The position numbers were made by a program, and so were the translations under genes. 50,386 nt of DNA from Micrococcales bacterium (GTDB lineage: Bacteria > Actinomycetota > Actinomycetes > Actinomycetales > Cellulomonadaceae). The notes below the pieces were generated by a model. It was not told where the DNA came from, ran no database searches, and worked only from the letters and a program-made list of their open reading frames with translations. Below are positions 34,487 through 43,054 of the stretch, piece by piece. Each line of letters starts with the position of its first letter. Positions within the stretch are counted from its first letter, which is position 1. The stretch spans positions 1 through 50,386 of the forward strand of contig WRMB01000026.1 of the NCBI GenBank assembly GCA_009777345.1, written 5' to 3'.

Positions 34487-36922
34487 ATGGACCAGCGCAT
34501 CAGCTCTGGGTACGTGGCAGGCCAGCTGGCCGGCGCTCTGCGTACCAGCCAGGACGAGACTCAGGACCAGGCCGTCCGGCAGCGTGCCGCCGACCGGGTG
34601 CGGTCCTGGATGTCGGTGCTGGACGGGATGGCTGACGGCACGTTGCGCATCGGTTCGCGCACCCCGGTGGCGGACCTGCCGGTCTGGGTCACTCCGCAGG
34701 TGGTGCGGGGCGGTTTCGCCACCGGTCAGGCGCTGGCCGACGAACCGTGGGGCGAGGACGAGACCGTCCGGGCCCAGGCCCTGGGCCTGCCCCGGTCCCG
34801 GGCGGCGCTGCTGGCGTCCTGGCTGACCGACGACGGCCTGGCCCAGCTGACCGCCCTGCTCGACGCCCGGACCTACCGGGTGGTGCTGCCCGAGGACGCT
34901 GCGCTGCTGGTGGTGGCCTGGCTGGTACGGGCCGGGGCGGTGGACGCGGCCTGGGATCTGCTGGACACCCTGGCCCCGCTGGCCGACCGGCTGCGGTTCA
35001 CGCCCCAGGTCGCCCCGGCCCGGCCTGGTCCAGGTGACGTGGTCGCCCGTCGCACCGCGGCGCAGGCCAGCCGGTCGTTGGCCCGGGTGGGTCCGAACCG
35101 GGCCGTCGAGACCCAGCGGGAGGTGCTGAGTCTCTGGCTGCCGCTGACCGACGACTTCCTGGCCCTGTGGTGGGACACCCGGGTCGACGGTGTCGTCGGC
35201 AGGCGTTGGACCGACGAGCACACCCAGATCGCCCGCGGCCTGCTCGCCCGGTACGACGCGGCGCTGGCCGCGAGTCCGTGCCGCAAGTACCGCGACCCGA
35301 AGGAGAACCTGCCCATCCTGGTCCGCGCCACCCAGGCATGGCTCCGGCTGGACGAGACGGCCGACTGCTTCGAGAGGCGTCGTCGCGAAGTGCAGTCGTA
35401 CGCGACCCAGGTGGTGGACGCCATGGTCGCCAAGCGTGGCGAGCCCGGTTCGGAGCGGCTGGCCGGGCTGCGGCAGGTCCAGGCGGCGGTCGCCAGCGCT
35501 CCGGGTCGGGCACACCTGGCCCAGGTGGCCTGCGACCGGTTGGCCGACCTGCCCGCCGACCAGGGCATCGACGACGTGGCGGCGGTGCTCGGCCCGGTCA
35601 CCGCCGCCGAGTCGGACCGGGCGCGAGCCAGGGCCGACCGGTTCGACGTGCCTGCTGGTGCGCTGATGCCGCCGGTGGTCGCACGTCGGGTCCGCCTGGC
35701 TACCGCCGCGCCGGTCGAGGATCTCGTCGCGCAGGGCGTGGTCCCGTCGTCCGAGGTGCTGGCCGAGCTGGTGCCCGACCTGACCGCCCAGCAGGTCGGC
35801 GCGTCGTACGACGACCCGGCGCTCGGCCACCTGATGGCGCTGACGTACCAGGCGTTCCGCCGCCGCCGCGGGTTGCTGCTGCTGGACCTGGCCCACCAGG
35901 TGCGCTTCGACGAGCTGCCCTGGGTGGCCGCCGTGGCCGACCGGGCGACCGGGCGCCCCGACGACCCGGTGGCCGTAGGCCGTCGCCTGGCCGCGCTGGC
36001 CATCGACGCCTTTCCCACCACGATCCTGCCCAACCCCCTGGTCAGCGAGCTGTCCACCTTGCTGCGCGGGCTCGACCTGCCGCTCACCGAGGAGCTGGCG
36101 GCGGACATCTTCACGGGCCGGTTCTCGGCCAAGTTCCCCCACGCGGCGGTGCGGGCGGCGACCTGGCTGACCGGTTCGCTGTACCAGCGCTACTACGACC
36201 TGCCCTGGGACGAGGTGCTCGTCGCAACCTCGGTTCTGCGGTCGCCCGCCGGAGAGAAGATCGACATCAACACCTGCGACAAGGCTGCCCTCCGGACGGT
36301 GTTCGGCCCCGTGACGACCAAGCGGGTGCTCGCGGCTCGGCCCTTCGTCTCGGTGGACGAGCTGAAGCAGGTGCGGGGCATCGGTCCGGTGACGCTCGCG
36401 CGGCTGGGTCTCGACCCCCAGTGGTTCGCCAACCTGTGCGCACGCGACGTACCGTCGGGGAGGTCACACTGGTCGGTCGCCCACAACGGCATGATCATCG
36501 AGCGCCAGCAGCAGCTGACCACGCACAATCTGGCGGTGCTGCTGGGTCTGGGGGGTGTCGTGCCGACCCGCCCCTGGGCTGATCTGGCCGCCGACGCCCT
36601 GGCCGCCATGGTGCGCCTGCTGGTGCTGGCCCAGTCGCAGGACCGCCCGCTGCCCACTGTCAAGGACGCTGCCTACGCCCTGCGCCAGGGGCTGGTCTTC
36701 GCGTCCCGCGTCGACGCGGCGTCGGTGACCGCCGTCCTGGATGCCACCGCGACCCGACGGGGTGCCGACCGCTGGCCGGTCGCCGCGGTCCTCGACGGGG
36801 TCCGTCACGTCGCCGCTGGTGGTTGCTTCGCCGCCGACGGCACCTGCCCCGGCGGTGGTCGCCGTCTGGTCGGCTGGACCGTCGGCCCGCACTGGGCCGC
36901 CCGGTCACGTACCTGGCAGTAG
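34487..36922 (+). CDS. large hypothetical protein with helix-hairpin-helix motif
   Basis: An 811-aa protein that I do not recognise as a whole. Most of it is alpha-helical, with no membrane segment. Residues of about 585-645 hold a ComEA-type helix-hairpin-helix pair (EKIDINTCDKAALRTVFGPVTTKRVLAARPFVSVDELKQVRGIGPVTLARLGLDPQW), a DNA- or RNA-binding motif. A cysteine pair occurs near the end (GGCFAADGTCPGGG). There is no normal ribosome site; the ATG at 34487 sits just behind a tRNA-like structure. A perfect 9-bp hairpin follows the stop codon. The gene stands alone. Confidence 0.7.
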   Translation: MDQRISSGYVAGQLAGALRTSQDETQDQAVRQRAADRVRSWMSVLDGMADGTLRIGSRTPVADLPVWVTPQVVRGGFATGQALADEPWGEDETVRAQALGLPRSRAALLASWLTDDGLAQLTALLDARTYRVVLPEDAALLVVAWLVRAGAVDAAWDLLDTLAPLADRLRFTPQVAPARPGPGDVVARRTAAQASRSLARVGPNRAVETQREVLSLWLPLTDDFLALWWDTRVDGVVGRRWTDEHTQIARGLLARYDAALAASPCRKYRDPKENLPILVRATQAWLRLDETADCFERRRREVQSYATQVVDAMVAKRGEPGSERLAGLRQVQAAVASAPGRAHLAQVACDRLADLPADQGIDDVAAVLGPVTAAESDRARARADRFDVPAGALMPPVVARRVRLATAAPVEDLVAQGVVPSSEVLAELVPDLTAQQVGASYDDPALGHLMALTYQAFRRRRGLLLLDLAHQVRFDELPWVAAVADRATGRPDDPVAVGRRLAALAIDAFPTTILPNPLVSELSTLLRGLDLPLTEELAADIFTGRFSAKFPHAAVRAATWLTGSLYQRYYDLPWDEVLVATSVLRSPAGEKIDINTCDKAALRTVFGPVTTKRVLAARPFVSVDELKQVRGIGPVTLARLGLDPQWFANLCARDVPSGRSHWSVAHNGMIIERQQQLTTHNLAVLLGLGGVVPTRPWADLAADALAAMVRLLVLAQSQDRPLPTVKDAAYALRQGLVFASRVDAASVTAVLDATATRRGADRWPVAAVLDGVRHVAAGGCFAADGTCPGGGRRLVGWTVGPHWAARSRTWQ

Positions 36923-36945
36923 GACCCGACCTCGTCGGTCGGGTC
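36923..36945 (+). terminator. hairpin after the HhH gene
   Basis: GACCCGACC and GGTCGGGTC form a perfect 9-bp stem around TCGTC, starting directly after the TAG stop. There is no U-tract. Confidence 0.7.
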
Positions 36946-37107
36946 GACACCGGCTGCAGTGGTGCCGCAGGTGGCGCCACCCGGTTCGAGGGTTGCACGC
37001 CGATCAGGTGATTCCAAAACTCTCGAATCGACGACAGAGTATCGAATCGATGCGACGTACCGGTCGGCAACCCCGGCGAGAGCTCCCGCAAGCACCCCGA
37101 TCCGGTT

Positions 37108-37509
37108 GCGTAGCTCCCGGACGGGCCCGGCGGACGGCACCCGTAGCCGGTCAGACACGCATCCGCCTACCACCCGCCCGGTCTGTACCTCTGCCAGGCG
37201 CACGACGACGGTCCGGCACGAAGACCAGACACGAAGACCTCCCACCAGATCATGAGTACCAGTCCGTCGGCCAGGCCCAAGACACCCAGCGGCACGAAGA
37301 CCAGGTATGAGACCTCCCGCGGCCATGGCATCAGTCCGTCGGGCGGTCAGGTCCAGGCGGCGATCTCCCGCACGACGAGTCCGGATGGTGGGTTGGTACA
37401 GACGGAAGACAGGGGACCCAGGAACCGCGCACAAGCCGGGCGGGTGGTAGGCGGATGCGTGCCTGACCGGCTACGGGTGCCGTCCGCCGGGCCCGTCCGG
37501 GAACTACGC
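37108..37509. repeat. inverted repeat with 74-base arms
   Basis: The arms 37108-37181 and 37436-37509 are complementary at 72 of 74 positions. The 254-base spacer contains two direct repeats that start GGCACGAAGACCAG and end CAGTCCGTCGG. It looks like a miniature inverted-repeat element, but no target-site duplication or transposase is visible. Confidence 0.75.
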
Positions 37510-37572
37510 GACCCACACCAGACCAGCCGCGTCGCCGGTGCGACACTTTCACCGGAGTCTTCGGCCCCCGGA

Positions 37573-37646
37573 CCGTCCGTGCGACACTTCGACGCCAGAA
37601 CGACACTTCGAAGAGTCGCTCTGGCGTCGAAGTGTCGCACGGACGG
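37573..37646. repeat. 74-base palindrome with 27-bp perfect arms
   Basis: 37573-37599 and 37620-37646 are perfectly complementary. The 20-base centre is itself nearly palindromic around TTCGAA (CGACACTTCGAAGAGTCG, one mismatched pair). Part of one arm (CGTTCTGGCGT, then GTCGCACGG) recurs with a few changes at 46820-46845, just before the dnaB stop. Confidence 0.85.
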
Positions 37647-37696
37647 ACCCCCGATGGTCCGTCAGGTGAAATTGGCCGCTTCGCACCGCCAGGAGG

Positions 37697-38392
37697 TCAG
37701 AAAGCACCTTCGCGGGCGACCAGGAGAACATAGGTCCTGGCAGCGGAAAAGCCCTCTCCGGGGCGCGGCCAACCCATCGCGGCGAGAGCCGCCGACGCTG
37801 GTGCGTGGTGCTGGCCGTTGATACGTACCTCGGCGGTTTCTAGCCCGGGCCCACCGGCCAGATAGATCTTGATCCCGTTGAGCATCTCGCGATCGAGGCC
37901 CGGTTCGACGACAGGTGCAAGGTCGTGCCACGGATGCTCAGAGCTGAGCCACTCCACGACAGCACGACGCTCGCTGCCGACACCGTACCCCGTCACCGCC
38001 CCGCCGATCATGTGCCAGCCAGGAAACCCTTCCGGATCGGCCGACTGGAAGTGGCCCGCGTGCTCACCGTGCTGCGTGAGCAGCTCGAGCACGGCACTTC
38101 CCGTCGTGGTCATCCACATGCTGACCGCCTGGCGGGTGGCCTCCACGGGATCGTCGGCCAGCCCTGAGACGCAGTCGAAAATCGTCGTCTCCGCAGGATT
38201 GTCGACATTCAGGACGAACTCGAGCCCAAGGTGTTTCGGGCCGGCGTCGCAATAGTCTCGGACGACGACCGCGAGCGTGGTCCCAGGCGCACTGATGAAC
38301 TCACCGTCGACGGTCCATCCTCGGTCGAAGCGTTCGTTCAGCGTCTCCGCCACCAGGACGGCTCGGTCATGATCGGTCAGCCCTGGGCTCAT
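37697..38392 (-). CDS. DUF6348-like hypothetical protein
   Basis: A 231-aa soluble protein. MSPGLTDHDRAVLVAETLNERFDRGWTVDGEFISAPGTTLAVVVRDYC opens it. Later come a MWMTTTGSAVLELLTQHG helix and WHMIGGAVTGYGVGSERRAVVEWLSSEHPW, and the end is an ING motif (RINGQHHAPASAALAAMGWPRPGEGFSAARTYVLLV). The pattern resembles DUF6348 proteins of unknown role, but I hold that loosely. It lies 13 bases downstream of the Schlafen-type gene 2 stop. If the 42-bp repeat marks an insertion, it once followed the CHAT gene directly. Confidence 0.6.
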   Translation of the reverse strand: MSPGLTDHDRAVLVAETLNERFDRGWTVDGEFISAPGTTLAVVVRDYCDAGPKHLGLEFVLNVDNPAETTIFDCVSGLADDPVEATRQAVSMWMTTTGSAVLELLTQHGEHAGHFQSADPEGFPGWHMIGGAVTGYGVGSERRAVVEWLSSEHPWHDLAPVVEPGLDREMLNGIKIYLAGGPGLETAEVRINGQHHAPASAALAAMGWPRPGEGFSAARTYVLLVAREGAF

Positions 38393-38396
38393 AACG

Positions 38397-38438
38397 CCAT
38401 CCTAGTCAGCCGTCTTGACCTTTCACCGGGACCACGGT
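38397..38438. repeat. 42-base direct repeat, copy 1
   Basis: 39 of 42 bases match 40244-40285. It covers the last ten codons and stop of Schlafen-type gene 2 plus nine bases beyond. Both host genes therefore end in VPV(K/R)GQDG and a TGA stop. Confidence 0.85.
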
Positions 38439-39884
38439 CAGGTAACGGCCCGCTCCTGCGGAGGTGGTGTCGAGCCGGATCAGCCCGCGCGAACGTAGTT
38501 CGGTCACGGCCCGCCGAGCCTGGGCGAGGGGCAGCCCAGTCGTATCCGCGATGCTCGCCACGGTCAGACCGGGATGACGCCGGATGGTGTCGGAGACCAG
38601 CGCAAGGTTGGAGCCTGGTCGAGGTTCACGGACCGTGGTCGATCCGGGTCGGGCAGGTTCTTCGGGAGCAGATCGGCTGAGCATGACGGTGAACCGGATA
38701 CCAGCGTCGAAGTAGCGCGCCGGGGGCAGGGCAGCGTCGGCCAGCTCCTGGGTAACCAGCGGCAGTCCGGTGGCCAGTGCCTCGATGATCCGTTCACCAC
38801 CGGGGACGGTGCGGACGTCCTGGCAGATTCCGACCAGGGTCGGGTTGCGTGCGCTGGTGACGTGCTCACGTCCGAGCCGGTCGACGGTGATTCCGTGGAG
38901 GCCTCCCGGGTTAGCGATGACGAGCTTTGACTCGGTCAGCCTGATCTCGACGGCCTGGCCTTCAGCCCATGCGGCAAGGTCGCGGTGGACCAGCGCGTTG
39001 GCGACCAGCTCGCGCAGAGCAACCAGCGGATAGTCCGGCATATCGCGCAGGTGCCCGTTCGACAGCTCTCGTGTGGTGGTTCCGACGTTGGCCGTCAACC
39101 ACTCCATCGTGGCGTCGAGCATGGCCGGGACGGGGCCGTCGATCACGGCTGCGTTACGGGCCCGTTCACCTCGCCGTCCGGTGACGACGGCCACCTGGAC
39201 CAGCATCCGGGGATAGTACTGCTGGGGGTAGCTGCCCAGGGCGAGCAGGCCCGCGACGGTGAGCTCGCCGCCGCTGGTGGTGACACCGGCCCGGCGCAAC
39301 AGCTCGGGTGGATCGTCCAGGAACCGCCGCAGTCCGGCCCGCCCGCGCGTGGCGAGCGAGTCCCGCCACGATGCGACAAGGTCCGGGTCCAGATCATCGG
39401 TCGACGTGCCGGGCACGGGTTGCCGGTCCGTGTGCGGTGCGGTGCGGCCCGCCAGAAACCCCTGCTGCTCCAGTGGCGAGAGCTCGTAGTCGCCGTCGTG
39501 GCTGCGCAGGTACGCCTTGCCGGTGGAGGTGATACGACACGGCTTGTCCGCGGTGTCGCACTCGGCAACCTCGGCGATCACTACCGCCTTGCCGTCGATC
39601 TTCACGTCGGTGATGTCCATGCGGACGGGAGGGGTGAACGTGCGTGCCCGCGACCCGAGCCCTTGCTTCAAGGCGTTCGGGTCGCCCAGCCCGACAGGTT
39701 TGAATCCCTTGGCCTCGTCCAGACCGAGAACCAGGATGCCACCACCGGGCAAGTTCGCGAGCGCGCTGAGTGTAGGAGTGACGGAGTCGGGCAGTCCACC
39801 AAGAGCCGACTTGACCTCGATCCTGGCGGTGTCGCCACCGGCGAGGCTCAGCGCGTCCAGCAGCTCCTTCACGTCGACGGGCAT
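38406..39884 (-). CDS. Schlafen AlbA_2 / RecG-C-like ATP-binding protein 2
   Basis: A 492-aa protein with the same plan as 16733-18160. AlbA_2 is at about 15-135 (RIEVKSALGGLPDSVTPTLSALANLPGGGILVLGLDEAKGF). The GHKL-like ATP-binding domain is at 255-390 (DYPLVALRELVANALVHRDLAAWAEGQAVEIRLTESKLVIANPGGLHG), and a winged helix is at 415-475 (LTVASIADTTGLPLAQARRAVTELRSRGLIRLD). The extreme C-terminus (VVPVKGQDG) is shared at DNA level with the CHAT gene, not with paralogue 1. ATG 39884 has GGGAAGGAACC upstream, a good ribosome site. Tandem 10-bp repeats and a long palindrome precede it. Confidence 0.83.
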   Translation of the reverse strand: MPVDVKELLDALSLAGGDTARIEVKSALGGLPDSVTPTLSALANLPGGGILVLGLDEAKGFKPVGLGDPNALKQGLGSRARTFTPPVRMDITDVKIDGKAVVIAEVAECDTADKPCRITSTGKAYLRSHDGDYELSPLEQQGFLAGRTAPHTDRQPVPGTSTDDLDPDLVASWRDSLATRGRAGLRRFLDDPPELLRRAGVTTSGGELTVAGLLALGSYPQQYYPRMLVQVAVVTGRRGERARNAAVIDGPVPAMLDATMEWLTANVGTTTRELSNGHLRDMPDYPLVALRELVANALVHRDLAAWAEGQAVEIRLTESKLVIANPGGLHGITVDRLGREHVTSARNPTLVGICQDVRTVPGGERIIEALATGLPLVTQELADAALPPARYFDAGIRFTVMLSRSAPEEPARPGSTTVREPRPGSNLALVSDTIRRHPGLTVASIADTTGLPLAQARRAVTELRSRGLIRLDTTSAGAGRYLTVVPVKGQDG

Positions 39885-39950
39885 CGTCGGTTCCTTCCCG
39901 TGTCGTCCCGGGCGTCACCCCAGGTGTCCACGCCTGTCCAAAAAGGTTCA

Positions 39951-40000
39951 TGGACAGTCGTGGACAGTCGTGGACAGTCGTGGACAGTCGTGGACAGTCT
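39951..40000. repeat. five tandem 10-bp repeats upstream of Schlafen-type gene 2
   Basis: TGGACAGTCG is repeated five times head to tail (the last ends in T), followed by another TGGACA at 40002. The period equals one helical turn. GGTGTCCA (39923-39930) and TGGACACC (40002-40009) flank the array as an inverted pair. The array begins 67 bases before the start codon, a likely operator. The unit resembles, but does not match, a DnaA box. Confidence 0.85.
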
Positions 40001-40077
40001 ATGGACACCTCCTGACGCTCGCCGGTGGACACGCTCTGGCGCGGACCTCTGACGGTGATAGCGACCAGGCGGCACCC

Positions 40078-40143
40078 GAGGTACGAGGTACAGCACGAGG
40101 TACGAGGCTATGACCTCGTACCTCGTGCCGTACCTCGTACCTC
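40078..40143. repeat. 66-base palindrome built of GAGGTACGAGG words
   Basis: 40078-40091 pairs with 40130-40143 and 40094-40107 pairs with 40114-40127, each 14 bp and perfect. A 2x2 internal loop separates them and a six-base loop closes the hairpin. The repeated word ACGAGG is shared with the palindrome upstream of the paralogous gene at 16571-16634. Confidence 0.85.
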
Positions 40144-40243
40144 ACGGGTCAGTGCTGCGACCTGACCAGGCAGGGCACAGGTCGCGGACGATCTCGCTGG
40201 CCTCGACGGCGGTCAGGTCGGTCGGTGGGCGCAGGCTGACGGT

Positions 40244-40285
40244 CCATCCTGGTCAGCCGTCTTGACCTCTCACCGGGACCACCGT
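40244..40285. repeat. 42-base direct repeat, copy 2
   Basis: The partner of 38397-38438. It covers the last ten codons and stop of the CHAT gene plus nine bases beyond. The two copies bracket 1.8 kb that contains Schlafen-type gene 2 and its upstream repeats. Confidence 0.85.
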
Positions 40286-43054
40286 GTGCAGCCCGCCCCA
40301 GCTGATCGGACTGTCGAACGGGTTCTGGCCCGATCGCCAGCGGTGCAGGCGGTGACGTTGCCACTGGCAGAGCCAGTGGACGGGGTCGGCGGACGCGTGG
40401 GCTCGGTCCACCGCGAGGGTGAGGGCGACGAGCGGGTCCGCGCCCGGGGCGTCCTGGTCGACACCTGCCTCGGCCGAGCGGCCGAGCTCGGTGAACCACT
40501 GACCGGTCGGCAGCGGCCACAGCAGGCCGGTGACCAGCTCGGCGCCGCGGCACAGCACCGCGTGGACCAGGCCGTAGGCGTCACGGGTGCGGGCGTCGTC
40601 CCCGCTGGCGCAGGCGATCAGCGCCACCCGGGCCGGCCAGCGCGAGTCGTCGGCCAGTATGTCGCTGGCTGCTAGGGGACGGTGCGCACCGAGCGGTGCG
40701 GCGTTGCCCGGCCCGGCCGCCGAGCAGCACAGGTGCAGCGCTGGTTCGCTGGTGACACCGTCGGTGAGGGCGACGGTGCTGACGTGCCCGAGGTAGAGCA
40801 GCCGGGCCGGTCGCGTCGCCAGGGCCTCGGTCAGCCAGGCCCGGTCCTGGTCACGGCGGCGGAACATCCCAGCGGACGGACCGGCCGGCTCGGGTGCCGG
40901 CTGGCCGACCAGCCGACCGGAGTCCAGGTAGGTGCGCAGGCGGCGTTCCAACGCGCTACCTGCGGGCATACGGCCCAGGACCGAGCCCAGCGCCGAATCC
41001 GCCGGGAACCCGGGGACCCGCGGGTCCAGCACCGCGACCACCCCGTCGGTCGGGGCGTCCGACGGCGGGGTGTCCGATGGTGCGGTGTCCGACGGCACAG
41101 TGTCCGACGGCGGGGCGTCCGACGGCACAGTGTCCGACAACGCGATGCCCGGAGCGGCGCGGACCGGCAGTCCGAACGGCGCCAACGTGACCACGTCCAC
41201 CAGCTCGACCAGCCGGGTGTCGGGCGGGCGGGCGTCCGGGCCGGTCGGTCCGGCCGGGGACGGGCAGTTCTGGCTGCTGTCGGCCGGGACGACGAGCAAC
41301 CCCCAGGGCACCTGGGCCAGGTCGCCGTCGGCGCGGACCCGCAGCCGCCCGACTCCCCGGGCGGTCAGCTCCAGGTCGGTGACCAGCTCGGGTGGGAGCA
41401 GCTGTTGGCCGAGCCGCCGCATCAGGTCCACCTCGGTCGGCCAGTGCAGCAGCCCCGAGGGTCTCACCGGCTGGCTGGTCGGGGGGGACGACAGGGCGGC
41501 GCGGCTGGCCCGGGCCAGCTCGGCCAGGGGAGCGTCCAGCCGGTCGTGCGGGACCCGGATGCTGTGCATCCGTCCGGTGGGGCGCCGCCAGCACAGGTAC
41601 ACGTCGCCTGGTTCGGCCGCCACCAGATCGAGACCGTCGGTGCTGGTGCAGGCCTCGGACGTGCGGGCCTCGTCGCGGAACGGTCGGCCGTACCGTTCGA
41701 CCGCGGTCCACGCCATCTCGGCCAACGGGTCTTCGCCGCCGACCAGGACCCGGGGCGGCCGGGGATCGTCCCCGGTCAGCCGCGGCGGGACGATGGCGCA
41801 CCGGTGCGCGGCCAGCGCCGCGACCAGGTCGTGCCGACCGCGGTCGTGGGCCAGCCGGACGACGGTGCCGGTTCCGCTGGCCCGTCCGACCTGCTGCCAC
41901 GACTGGCGCAGGTTCTGGGGCAGGTCGATCCGCCAGACGTCCATGACCAGGGCCGCCGTCAGCGCCAGGCTCAGGGCGGACTCGGAGAAGGCGTCGGCCA
42001 GCTGGTCGCGCGAGGTGATGAAGTCGAACGTGACCGCGAGCTCGACCGACTCGGCCCGGGCCGCCCGGCGGGCCGCGTCGCGCAGCTGCTCGGCCCGGCC
42101 CGGATCGTGCGGCAGCGTCTTCGCCAGCAGGGCATAGCTGCCTGCGACGACGGCGGGCGCCGCTGTCGCTCCGGCCGCCACGGTGTACCAGTCGCGGGCC
42201 ACGTCGACCTGCCCGTCGGCCTGGGCGATCGACCCCAGCGTGGCCGCCGCGTGGGCCAGGGACTCGCCGCCCTGTTCGTGCTGGGACCGGGCGACGACGT
42301 CCAGCAGCAGCGGGACCGCGCGCGGCGGGTCGAGCAGAGCCGTGGTCACCGCCTGTCCCAGCCGTGCCAGCTGGTCCTGGGCTTGGGTCCGGGCCGGGTG
42401 GTCCAGGATCTGCCCGTACAGCGCCAGCGCCCGGTCCAGGTCGCCCAGGTAGCGGCAGGCCTGGGCCAGGTTGCGGACGGCCGAGAGCATCGACTCGCCG
42501 CCCACCGCACGACCCAGCTCGACCGCTGTCTCGGCCCGCCGGAGAGCCTGGGTCATCTGGCCGTGGGCGAAGTCGACCAGCGTCCAGACGTTCATCAGGT
42601 CGAGCCGCAGCACCGGCCTGACATCGCAGGTCTGGCAGATAGCGTCGGCCCGGCGCAGGCGCACCTGGGCCCCCGCGATATCGGCCTGGGCCAGGCAGAC
42701 CATCGCGGCGTCGGTGCAGGCCTCGACCGCCCGGTCGGCGGCCGCGGTCGCAAGGTCGCCTCCCGGGCCGATCAGCTCGTGGCACAGCGTGACCGCCTCG
42801 TCGAGACCGGCCAGGGCCGTCCGCGCGTCCGACGAACCGCACCAGGCGAGGCTGGCGTCCAGGACCAGGGCCCGGATCCGCAGCAGCTGCGCCGCCGGTC
42901 CGGGCGGCAGGTCGGGCAGGCCGGCGTGGACCGCGGCCAGCGCCGCCCGGAAAGCCGGATCTGGTATCTGCATCACCCGCAGCGTGTCCAGCAAGGCCGA
43001 CTCCAGCGCGGTGAGATCGGCGGCGACAGCGTCGAGCAGTCCGTCAGTAGTCAT
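40253..43054 (-). CDS. TPR-CHAT caspase-like protease
   Basis: A 933-aa protein. Residues 1 to about 400 are alpha-helical TPR-like repeats (FAHGQMTQALRRAETAVELGRAVGG, RNLAQACRYLGDLDRALALYGQIL). The C-terminal third is a CHAT domain with the catalytic dyad H757 (LYLGHVS) and C815 (ALIACASG). It ends VHWLCQWQRHRLHRWRSGQNPFDSPISWGGLHTVV. CHAT proteases cleave partner proteins in bacterial conflict systems. A linker at about residues 637-666 consists of PSDxx repeats, encoded by six 15-bp repeats at 41056-41145. It overlaps the upstream gene by 11 bases. After the TGA stop the frame stays open for 36 coding-like codons. Confidence 0.88.
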   Translation of the reverse strand: MTTDGLLDAVAADLTALESALLDTLRVMQIPDPAFRAALAAVHAGLPDLPPGPAAQLLRIRALVLDASLAWCGSSDARTALAGLDEAVTLCHELIGPGGDLATAAADRAVEACTDAAMVCLAQADIAGAQVRLRRADAICQTCDVRPVLRLDLMNVWTLVDFAHGQMTQALRRAETAVELGRAVGGESMLSAVRNLAQACRYLGDLDRALALYGQILDHPARTQAQDQLARLGQAVTTALLDPPRAVPLLLDVVARSQHEQGGESLAHAAATLGSIAQADGQVDVARDWYTVAAGATAAPAVVAGSYALLAKTLPHDPGRAEQLRDAARRAARAESVELAVTFDFITSRDQLADAFSESALSLALTAALVMDVWRIDLPQNLRQSWQQVGRASGTGTVVRLAHDRGRHDLVAALAAHRCAIVPPRLTGDDPRPPRVLVGGEDPLAEMAWTAVERYGRPFRDEARTSEACTSTDGLDLVAAEPGDVYLCWRRPTGRMHSIRVPHDRLDAPLAELARASRAALSSPPTSQPVRPSGLLHWPTEVDLMRRLGQQLLPPELVTDLELTARGVGRLRVRADGDLAQVPWGLLVVPADSSQNCPSPAGPTGPDARPPDTRLVELVDVVTLAPFGLPVRAAPGIALSDTVPSDAPPSDTVPSDTAPSDTPPSDAPTDGVVAVLDPRVPGFPADSALGSVLGRMPAGSALERRLRTYLDSGRLVGQPAPEPAGPSAGMFRRRDQDRAWLTEALATRPARLLYLGHVSTVALTDGVTSEPALHLCCSAAGPGNAAPLGAHRPLAASDILADDSRWPARVALIACASGDDARTRDAYGLVHAVLCRGAELVTGLLWPLPTGQWFTELGRSAEAGVDQDAPGADPLVALTLAVDRAHASADPVHWLCQWQRHRLHRWRSGQNPFDSPISWGGLHTVVPVRGQDG

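Larger units (their letters stand above)
36946..37696. other. gene-free stretch made of repeats and palindromes
   Basis: No frame has coding bias on either strand. The stretch holds a 74-base inverted repeat (37108-37181 and 37436-37509), a tandem pair of 52-56-base direct repeats between its arms (37215-37270 and 37291-37342), a long palindrome (37573-37646) and a 26-base dispersed repeat (37663-37688). Each is described separately or in the findings. Confidence 0.7.
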
